Shown in pieces: positions 9,234 through 17,300 of a stretch of DNA of 64,000 bases. The notes below the pieces were generated by a model that made no database searches, was not told the DNA's origin, and saw only the letters and a program-made list of their open reading frames with translations. Source of the DNA: Affinundibacterium fentianense (lineage in GTDB: Bacteria; Pseudomonadota; Gammaproteobacteria; Burkholderiales; Burkholderiaceae_D); the NCBI RefSeq assembly GCF_018139545.1, contig NZ_JAGSPJ010000008.1, positions 124,001 through 188,000 of the forward strand. Reading direction: 5' to 3'. Each line of letters begins with the position of its first letter. Positions within the stretch are counted from its first letter, which is position 1. Position numbers and translations under genes: made by a program.

Positions 9234-9659
9234 TTAAGGAGAAAACCGAGCCACGACGCCCCCTACCAAGTACAGGATGCTTGCGAGCGCGGTCCCGTAA
9301 AAAGGCACGCGAAACCAATATCGTCTCGCTAAAGCGAACATGCAAGCGACATAAATGAAACCGATGACAAGCAAAAAATCTTGTTTGAAGAAAAAATCGG
9401 GAACGATGGTTACAAAATAGAGAAAAAGAGCGCCATACAGCATCGCACCAAGACTATGACTTGCATGAAAACCGAGTCCCGCCCGCCATAAAGTCGTTTG
9501 TCTCGTCAGACGCGGCGAATTCGATTGCATCAGATCTAGCAAGTGGTCGTCGCGTGGATAGAAAACTCGGCTAAAGAAACTAAGGTAGAGATGGATACTA
9601 CCCAAAACCAAAAATATCAATGCACTCATGCCGATTAGTATAGATCCTAATCCACTCAT
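9234..9659 (-). CDS. four-helix inner-membrane protein, unknown function
   Basis: 141 residues from the ATG at 9659, chosen because AGAGGAG sits upstream; the longer form from 9719 lacks this. Four predicted helices (about 6-28, 58-83, 90-108, 115-135). Features include HLYLSFF near the first helix, FYPRDDHLLDLM, and RAGLGFHASHSLGAM with two His residues. It resembles conserved uncharacterised four-helix proteins found in many proteobacteria. It lies 65 nt downstream of the acetyltransferase gene. Confidence 0.65.
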   Translation of the reverse strand: MSGLGSILIGMSALIFLVLGSIHLYLSFFSRVFYPRDDHLLDLMQSNSPRLTRQTTLWRAGLGFHASHSLGAMLYGALFLYFVTIVPDFFFKQDFLLVIGFIYVACMFALARRYWFRVPFYGTALASILYLVGGVVARFSP

Positions 9660-9724
9660 TGCTCGCTCCTCTACCTTATCACCGATTGTTTTCCACTTTA
9701 CACTCGAAATTTCACACACTTAGC

Positions 9725-10237
9725 TTAGTTCGATGCCTCACTTCTAGATAGGGACATAAAACGCGCATCCTTGCCATAACTTTCAAGTTTGATCTGCTTA
9801 TCTGTAGCCAGTACGACAACTTGAAATCCATAACGAGACCAATAACTTGTCGAATCTTGAACCGCAACTAAACATGCCTGAGGCCAGGCTTGCGTCGACA
9901 ATGTCACGAAAAATTGGTCAACCAACAATTTGCCAACTTGCTTGTTGCGCCAGTCGGGATGGACTGAAAGATCGTGCAGATACAAGCAATCTGGCGTCGG
10001 TGGCAATTCACATTCCCTTGCATTTAATTGGGGTGGTGCACTACTTGTCCACGGTAAGGAGAATAGGTAACCGACCATGCTGTGGTCTGCAAGCGCAATA
10101 AAACAAGTATCGGGGGAAGCAAACCATTTCGCTACAAGTGAAGTCTTCGATTCAGGAATATTCCCCCGATAGCATCGTGCTTGTATTTGCATCACACCTT
10201 CGAGGTCTTCCAGTTGCATTTTTCTGATTGTAAGCAT
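9725..10237 (-). CDS. GNAT-family N-acetyltransferase
   Basis: 170 residues. It has the GNAT motif order: MLTIRKMQLEDLEGVMQIQ, the central beta strand CLYLHDLSVHPDWRNKQVGKLL (acetyl-CoA pyrophosphate loop, here RNKQVGKLL) and the late SYWSRYGFQVV segment. The length fits single-domain GNAT enzymes. The acceptor cannot be predicted. It is probably cotranscribed with the membrane gene downstream. Confidence 0.85.
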   Translation of the reverse strand: MLTIRKMQLEDLEGVMQIQARCYRGNIPESKTSLVAKWFASPDTCFIALADHSMVGYLFSLPWTSSAPPQLNARECELPPTPDCLYLHDLSVHPDWRNKQVGKLLVDQFFVTLSTQAWPQACLVAVQDSTSYWSRYGFQVVVLATDKQIKLESYGKDARFMSLSRSEASN

Positions 10238-10333
10238 TGAGTCTCTGAGCGCTTATTTGTTGATATGTGTCTAGGAAAAATAGCGAAGCTTTGACATTCT
10301 ATGTAGGGAACGACATCGTCAAAGAAACGACGA

Positions 10334-10774
10334 TCAACTCCGCACCTTCAAAGTTTGTCGCAACATACGAAGCTGCTCCTGTACGAATTCGACTTCGACG
10401 GGACGTTCACAAGAATTAATCAGTAGTCGCTTGTCTTCACCTCGGGCCGCAACCAAATAGATTTTTCCCGTTGCCAGCGTGGTGCCGCAAGCAGCGCTAC
10501 TGATGGAAGTGAATACCGTTTCAATTCGGCGAGACTGTCCCTTGAAAACTTCATACACTTCAAATCGAAAACTCCGATGACTATCGGTTCCTCGGGGCGC
10601 TATACTTGCCTGCACCTTGCCCACGAAGATTTTCTGAGAATCGCGCAACATTTGTTCGACTTGTTCTTTGTCACTCGGATTGGAGACAACGCACGAACAG
10701 GCCAAACATTCGGCGATAGTAAAAAAAAGACTAAAAAAGAGTAAAGAAGCTTTTGTCTTTTGATGTACTCGCAT
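10334..10774 (-). CDS. secreted TIMP-like CxC protein
   Basis: 146 residues with a signal peptide (about 1-24) followed directly by CSCV, then a beta-rich domain (KIFVGKVQ, FEVYEVFKGQ, AACGTT, YLVAARG, NSCERPV) and a helical end. The arrangement of a CxC at the mature N-terminus, a KG(Q/x) strand and two later Cys residues matches bacterial netrin/TIMP-like (OB-fold) proteins. Bacterial function is unknown. The ATG follows AAGGAAG. The lipobox is imperfect, so I do not call it a lipoprotein. Confidence 0.65.
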   Translation of the reverse strand: MRVHQKTKASLLFFSLFFTIAECLACSCVVSNPSDKEQVEQMLRDSQKIFVGKVQASIAPRGTDSHRSFRFEVYEVFKGQSRRIETVFTSISSAACGTTLATGKIYLVAARGEDKRLLINSCERPVEVEFVQEQLRMLRQTLKVRS

Positions 10775-10821
10775 AGTCGTTCTTCCTTAATTTTTCTAGC
10801 GTTTTTTCTGACAGAAATCAC

Positions 10822-11437
10822 CCTACATTTTCATACGGTAGGCAATCTGCTTGGACTCCCACACTAGTGCATAATTTGAGCAGCTAGCTGATGAGAACCA
10901 GAGTCGCTCCTCTCGGACCCGCAATACTCCTTTTACAAACGGATCTTGCTGCCTAAATGCCAGCCAATGATCAATTCCGTGCTGATCGATTCCGTCGAGT
11001 CCGTTCTGAGATCCCTATCATAAATCATTTACCGTTTACTGGGATAGTCAAGCTTAAGCACGGTTCGCTCACCCTTGCGACAAGGAGTGCTTGGAAGCTT
11101 TTAAAAGCCACGCGATATTTCTGAGTAAGGTGATGCCACTACGCAATTGAGCATTGCGTTCCAGCCGACATTTTGCGACCAGTATGTCACTCACTGCCGA
11201 ACGTTCAAAGCGCGATTCTGATTCCATCGTTGATGATGCGAATATTGCCCCAACGATTGCACGCCAACTCGACGATACCATTAACCAAAGATACTCGCTT
11301 CGCAGCGTAAATCGACCGCATGCTTGTCTTAATTTACCAAATAAGCAATACTTCATTCATTTAGCTGACTTGATGCTATTCACACACTAGGCACAGGCAG
11401 AAACGACAAACATCGCATGACCAACTAGGAGAACGCT
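10822..11437. other. 616-nt interval without a convincing gene
   Basis: Two opposing ORFs of 78 and 95 codons overlap here (11154-11390 plus, 11069-11356 minus). Neither has a recognisable domain or a good ribosome binding site. I see no tRNA, clear terminator or long repeat. The stretch probably contains the promoter of the SPFH gene that starts at 11438. Confidence 0.5.
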
Positions 11438-12559
11438 ATGGGTCTATGGAACAAGCTCAGTAACGAATTTATCGATATCATCGAATGGATGGACGACAAT
11501 CCAGCGGTGATGGTACACCGCTTTGAGCGCTACCAAAATGAAATCAAAATGGGAGCCAAACTGACCGTTCGCGAAGGCCAAGTCGCGGTAGTGGTGAACG
11601 AAGGCCAAATGGGCAAAGGGCAAGTCGCTGACATTTTTATGCCTGGCATGTATGAATTGAGCACAGAAAATATGCCTCTTTTGAGTACGATTAAAGGATG
11701 GAAATATGGCTTCAATAGTCCTTTCAAGGCAGAAGTTTACTTTTTTAAAACGACTCGATTTACCAATCTAAAATGGGGAACAGCGGGTCCTGCAACGATG
11801 CGAGATCCTGAGTTTGGCGTTGTCCGTGTCACCGCCTTCGGAATTTATACCTTGCGTATTCGCGACGCAAAAACAGTACTACTCGAGTTGGTTGGCACAC
11901 AGGCCGACTTTACCATTCAAGACATCGAAGAAAATCTGCGCGGAAAAATCGGCTTACGGATTAAAGAGGTCATGCCTGAAATTGGTGTACCGGTTATCGA
12001 CCTAGAGAGTAAAGTCAGCGTCGTTGGCCAGCGAATTCAAGAAAAGATCGCTGCTGACTTTGAGCAATACGGACTAGAACTCTGTGAAGTACAGGTGCAA
12101 GACATTGGCCTACCAGAAGAAGTAGAAAAAGCAATCGATCAGCAAGGCGCGATGCGTGCGATTGGTAACATGCAACAATTCGCGCAATATCAAGGAGCGC
12201 AAGCACTACGCGATGCCGCACAGAACCCAGGCATGACCGGCGCAATGATGGGCGTTGGTGTGGGAGGAATGCTCAATCAAAGTATGGGTAATTTGTTTCA
12301 AGCGAATGCCAACAATGGACAAACCGTTGGCACGACACCACCACCCTTGCCGGGAGCGCAAGCGTACTTTGTTGCGATCAATGGCGCACAAGCTGGACCG
12401 TTTGAGCGCGCTGCTCTGCAAAGTCAAGTCGCGAATGGAACCTTAACGCGCGACAGCTTAGTCTGGTGTCAAGGAATGCCAACATGGGCAAAAGCCGGTA
12501 GCCAAGTCGATTTAAACGACTTATTTGCCGCGCTGCCACCACCGCTGCCACCACAATAA
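11438..12559 (+). CDS. YdjI-type SPFH protein with C-terminal GYF_2 domain
   Basis: 373 residues. The N-terminal two thirds are an SPFH/virion-core-like domain of the YdjI type (MGLWNKLSNEFIDIIEW, then VREGQVAVVVNEGQMG and a long helical segment). A Gly/Met-rich hinge (about 250-295) leads to a GYF_2 domain (about 307-360: YFVAINGAQAGPF, SLVWCQGMPTWAKAG) and a poly-Pro end. SPFH proteins form membrane-associated rings; in Bacillus the YdjI relative works with zinc-ribbon YdjG and PspA in envelope stress. ATG after AGGAG. The zinc-ribbon gene follows after 102 nt. Confidence 0.85.
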   Translation: MGLWNKLSNEFIDIIEWMDDNPAVMVHRFERYQNEIKMGAKLTVREGQVAVVVNEGQMGKGQVADIFMPGMYELSTENMPLLSTIKGWKYGFNSPFKAEVYFFKTTRFTNLKWGTAGPATMRDPEFGVVRVTAFGIYTLRIRDAKTVLLELVGTQADFTIQDIEENLRGKIGLRIKEVMPEIGVPVIDLESKVSVVGQRIQEKIAADFEQYGLELCEVQVQDIGLPEEVEKAIDQQGAMRAIGNMQQFAQYQGAQALRDAAQNPGMTGAMMGVGVGGMLNQSMGNLFQANANNGQTVGTTPPPLPGAQAYFVAINGAQAGPFERAALQSQVANGTLTRDSLVWCQGMPTWAKAGSQVDLNDLFAALPPPLPPQ

Positions 12560-12661
12560 TCTTTGCCTAGCCAACCATCGATCATAAACCAACAGAGTCT
12601 CACTTGGATTGTGGTCGATTTACGTCTTACTTTGATTCTCATCGTTTCTTCGGAATAGCTT

Positions 12662-13747
12662 GTGACAACAAAAACCTATCCATGCTCGCTGTGCGGCGCA
12701 AAACTTGAATTTTCACCTGGTCAGCATGCGCTGAAGTGCCCTTACTGCGGCGGGCAAAATCAGATTGAGGTGGATGCGAGCGTTCAATCGGTCAGTAACG
12801 AAGAACTCGACTACCAAGACTACTTAAACAAACAAGCGGGCAATGAAGCCGTCATCGAACAGCAAACCGTCAAATGTACAGCCTGCGGAGCACAATCCCA
12901 ATTTGGGCAACATATCGTCTCCGACCGTTGCCCATTTTGTGCAGCGCCAATGATCGCAGCGAACGCCTATTCCAAACGACAAATCCAACCTAAAGCAATC
13001 GCCCCATTCGATGTTAAAGAAAGCGAAGCCAGAAAAAAATTTAGTGATTGGGTAGCGGGATTATGGTTTGCCCCGAATGCGCTTAAACGCGCCTATCGAG
13101 CTGATCGTGGGTTAAAAGGGATTTACACACCTTATTGGACTTATGATGCGGAATCGCATACGACTTATCAAGGGCAACGAGGGGATGATTACACCGTCAC
13201 AGAAAATTATATCCAAGATGGCGAAACCAAAACACGACAGGTAACAAAGACCGATTGGACTTTCGTCGCTGGCGAAGTCGACGTCAACTTCGACGATGTC
13301 TTAGTCATCGCGTCAAAGACACTTCCGAAACAATATGCGGACAATTTAGCGCCATGGAATCTGAATAAGCTACAAAGCTATCGGGATGAATATGTATCAG
13401 GTTTCACGGTCGAAGCTTACCAAATACCCCTCGAGCCAGGTTTTGTTGACGCACGATCGATCATGGAAGACACCATACGCAACACTATTTGTCGCGATAT
13501 TGGAGGCGATCACCAACGTATCACTGCAATGCAGCCTCGCTATTCCAAGATTAGTTTCAAACACATACTGTTGCCGATTTGGTTATCATCCTACAAGTAC
13601 GGTGAAAAGACGTATCGCTTTTTAGTAAATGGTCAAACAGGCGAAGTACAGGGTGAACGCCCCTACTCCTATTGGAAAATCGCGGGTGCAGCGTTATGCG
13701 TGTTTGCAATGATCATGGTGCTCATCGCGTTTGCGAAAACCAATTAG
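12662..13747 (+). CDS. double zinc-ribbon, membrane-anchored protein (YdjG-like)
   Basis: 361 residues from a GTG start. Two rubredoxin-like zinc ribbons lie at the N-terminus (Cys8/11/26/29 and Cys72/75/90/93). A long beta-rich region follows (WTYDAESHTTYQGQRGDDY, VAGEVDVNFDDVLVIAS), then a single C-terminal helix (about 343-359). It is often misannotated as a primosomal or helicase-related protein because of the ribbons; no ATPase motif is present. The pairing with an SPFH protein matches the YdjG-YdjI arrangement, so a role in membrane stress is inferred. Confidence 0.75.
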   Translation: MTTKTYPCSLCGAKLEFSPGQHALKCPYCGGQNQIEVDASVQSVSNEELDYQDYLNKQAGNEAVIEQQTVKCTACGAQSQFGQHIVSDRCPFCAAPMIAANAYSKRQIQPKAIAPFDVKESEARKKFSDWVAGLWFAPNALKRAYRADRGLKGIYTPYWTYDAESHTTYQGQRGDDYTVTENYIQDGETKTRQVTKTDWTFVAGEVDVNFDDVLVIASKTLPKQYADNLAPWNLNKLQSYRDEYVSGFTVEAYQIPLEPGFVDARSIMEDTIRNTICRDIGGDHQRITAMQPRYSKISFKHILLPIWLSSYKYGEKTYRFLVNGQTGEVQGERPYSYWKIAGAALCVFAMIMVLIAFAKTN

Positions 13748-13761
13748 ATCGACCCAAATTC

Positions 13762-13798
13762 AGCATCGAAGTACGCGGTCTGATGCTTCTTATTTTTT
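13762..13798 (+). terminator. weak terminator after the SPFH/zinc-ribbon pair
   Basis: AGCATC (13762-13767) pairs with GATGCT (13782-13787), followed by TCTTATTTTTT. The stem is only 6 bp with a 14-nt loop, so this is a modest candidate. Confidence 0.35.
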
Positions 13799-14122
13799 CT
13801 GACGAACAGCAACTTGATCAGGACCAAAACAAACCAAACTCATAGGATCGGCCAAGCATTTTTCATATTCTTGGCGCATCTTATGACGCACCTTCAACGC
13901 TTCGTCTTTCTCTTTCCAGTTGGAGCTAGCAGTTTTTCCCGCAGATGCTGGCGCAACTACAATTTTTGCAATTGATTGCTGTTCGACTTGTTGCTTGCAA
14001 GGGCGATCAGAGTATCGCATTTTTCCTTCCGCACCTCGGCATTGATAGATCTCTGCAGATGAGAGGCTGGGAAGAAAAAGCAAGCTGGAAAGAAATAAAC
14101 TCTGTATTTTGTTTAATGTCAT
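13790..14122 (-). CDS. exported DUF4124-domain protein
   Basis: 110 residues with a signal peptide (about 1-23, ending SLSSAE), then the DUF4124 signature IYQCRGAEGKMRYSDRPCKQQ with its two Cys residues. A charged helical C-terminal half contains a second Cys pair (EKCLADPMSLVCFG). Such small periplasmic proteins are common in beta- and gammaproteobacteria; their role is unknown. No good ribosome binding site is visible. It is convergent with the zinc-ribbon gene. Confidence 0.75.
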   Translation of the reverse strand: MTLNKIQSLFLSSLLFLPSLSSAEIYQCRGAEGKMRYSDRPCKQQVEQQSIAKIVVAPASAGKTASSNWKEKDEALKVRHKMRQEYEKCLADPMSLVCFGPDQVAVRQKK

Positions 14123-14316
14123 TGTTTAAATCGAGAAAAAAAGAGAGGCTATCGCGCTTAAACTCCTCTTGAGATTTAGTTCATCCTCAAGCAAACAATG
14201 AACAGCACTGTCGCCCCAAAAAATCTACCCATCGGAAATGCATTGAGTTCAATGGTTAAACCCAAATACATTTCCAATTTTTCGGCAGCGCGAACCAATC
14301 AAATATCGAGCCAAGC

Positions 14317-17300
14317 CTATTTACCCGCTCGCGGATCAACAACATTGACAGCATCTGACGAAGGGCCATAGGCGCGTATATCTGGCCGATACATATCCTC
14401 AGCGTAAGTTCCAGGGACATGAAAACGCCCAGGTGTGACTACCCTCAGCATATAAAACAACTGAATTGGATTGCCGTTCAATCTGACCGCAGCCACAAAC
14501 CGATCATCTCGATATTCCTTGTGCTTGATACGCTCATCTGCCATCGCCGCAGCTAGATTGATTCCATCAATGTTAAATTCACTGGCTTGCGGTCCTTGGG
14601 AGATATTTAAATTTTCCACTTCTAATCCCGCAGGAATATGGTCGATCACCATCGCATCTTCAATCACTTGTTTTGACTTCGCTGTGACACGTACGATCAA
14701 CATATCGCCTACTTTGAGATTGCCACCACTCCAGGGCTTACCTGCTGCGGTAAACCATTTACGTTCTAAACTGATTTTCTCCGCATTAGAAATGGGCAGT
14801 TTTAAAGGGTAGCCGCTTGCTTCTACTTCTATCCATAATGGATTGGTTCCTTTATTTTCGAGCGAGATACCTTTCACCGCCAACGCAGGCTCGAAACTTC
14901 GGCTCTCGCTCGATTTAGATATGATATTGCTGCTTCCCTCTGCGGTTTTTAAAACGACTTCCCATGGATCCGTCACCGTACCACCCGCAGCGCGAGCGGC
15001 TAGGAACAAAGCAATTCGCTCCTGCGTTGAAAAATATCCACGCGGCTTACTGAGACGATCCGCCAAACTAATCAATAAAGCCTCGCGCTGCGGATGGGTG
15101 ACTTTGTGTCGCAACATCAAGGCATACGTCATAGCTTGATCACGCACCGCAGTACCATAATCCCCCAAATAATCCCAGTCCCAATCCGTACGTATTCCGT
15201 AAGGTTTACTCATCGCGTCATTCAATGCGACATCAGCACGCTTTTGATCTCCCATCAATTGCAATGCAAGTCCAAGATGAACCAATGCGAGTGGGGATTT
15301 AGCGCGATCGCGATAGCTGTCATGCAACAAGCGTAGAGAAGCTAACGATGCCTTTTGATCGCGTGCGAGCATATAACCAATATGCGCTAATTCGGCAAAT
15401 CGTTGATGACTATTGCGAATCAAATCGTAGTCGCGCCAGTCATATTGCCCGTTTGCATTTGGTTTCACGGAAGTAGGTAAAGGGGAAAATTGATTCGCAG
15501 CGCTATTGAGTTTGTCACTCATCCATTTCTGCGCACGCTTACTCATTTCCTCAGGCACATTAAAGCCTGCTTCACGAGCATCGGCCAAGAAACTTACCAC
15601 GTAAGGTGTCAGCCACATTTCATAAGAACCATCATTTCCGTTCCATAGTCTGAAGCCCCCCTCTGCGCCCTGCATCCCTGCAATACGACTAATCGCCCCC
15701 TCAATAAATTTTGCACGTTGCTCGCGAGTATGGGGAATCAAGCCGACCGCCTTCGCACCTTCTTCGTCAATGAAAACATGTGGGTAGGCAGCGCTCGTGG
15801 TTTGTTCTAAGCAACCATACGGATAATCCAACAAGCCTTTGACAATGCTACGGACATTCAGTGGAGGTCGGTTCGACATGGTGACACTCAAGGTCGCCGA
15901 ACCTCGATAGAAACGCTCGACCATATTCGCATCAAGTTTTTGGGTCGCACCGGGTTCAATACGCAAGCGACGCGCATCTTGTTCGCGCGGTACTGGCGGC
16001 TGTATTTGCAAAGCAAACTCACGATGAATAAGGATAGGTTTCGCGCCAACCGTTTTGACATCGAGACTTATACGTGACAAACCAAATGGTTCAGTCGGTT
16101 CCACATTAAATCGCAAGATATTTCTTTGCTTAGGTGAGAGTTTGATATTCCTTTCACCATCGGCAATTTTTAACAACTTATCGGCGCTTAATTTGATCTG
16201 AATATTTTGTTCGCTCGGCATCATATTCGTAACATCAAGTGCAAAACTGGAGGTATCGCCTGGACCAATAAAACGTGGGGTTGCGATTTCCGCGACGATC
16301 GGTGCGCTCACGATAACTTCTTTCTCTGCGCTCCCATATGCGTCCTCTGTCGAGGCGACAACCATCACCCGCAGACTACCATTAAAGTCGGGAATATTTA
16401 ACGCAACGTCCGCTTCACCTTTTTCATTCAGCTGAACTGGGCCTGAAAAAATATCAACCAACTTTACTTTTTTCGGCATACTCTTCGTATCTCGTTTGCC
16501 TGCGTCGCCGCCCCATTTTATCTTGCCAGGCGTACCATCCATGCGTTCGATTAATTTCCCGTAGATATCGGTCAACTCTGCACTGAATCGATGCTTACCG
16601 AAAAAGAAGTCAAAAGGATCGGGTGTTTTAAAACCAGTGATATTCAAAATACCGACATCAACGGCCGAGACGGTCACTGTCACTTTCTTACCCGCAGCAT
16701 TCTCGACTTTAACTTTCGCTACCATACGTTTTTCGGGTTCAACCTGCGTCGGCGTTGCCACGCTTACTTTCAGTTTGCGCGCTTCACGCGCTAATGGCAG
16801 CCAAGTCAATCCTACTGCACGAGCGGGGGTGACTTTATCGCCCTGGCTACCTGGGCGAAATACGACCGTAGAGACGTACATATCCGATCGATTCCAAGTT
16901 TTATCGATAGGAATATTCACTTTGGTTCCATTAGTACTAACGGAAACGCGCTTACTCCATAAAACCTTATCTGCTTCGAGTAGAATCAAGGCTTCACCAT
17001 CGTGAGGCGGAATAATATTTAATGTCACATCATTTCCTGGTTTAGCCGGGACACCTTCTAACTGCAGTCGTACACGATCTGGTCGGTTGCCAACACTTTC
17101 GCTATCTTGTGCATTCCATCCCGCATAGAAAAAATAACGTGAAACTAAATTAGTTTCAGGATCGGTGATTTCAAGACGGTAGCGCCCCCATTGGACTGGC
17201 ACGGTCAATTTGGCTCGATTTTTTAGTTCCAATGCACCAGCGTGTATCGTCTCTTCGGCCTCCGAATAGCCAGAATGCCAGCCGCGACCAGCATCGTAGC

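Noticed and set aside
10703..10774. Lipoprotein signal in the TIMP-like protein
   Set aside because: The Cys after the signal sequence lacks a proper lipobox (CLA before it), so secretion by ordinary signal peptidase is at least as likely.
11069..11356. 95-codon minus-strand ORF (and the 78-codon plus-strand ORF opposite it)
   Set aside because: No motif, no good ribosome binding site, and the two overlap in opposite directions; more likely chance frames.
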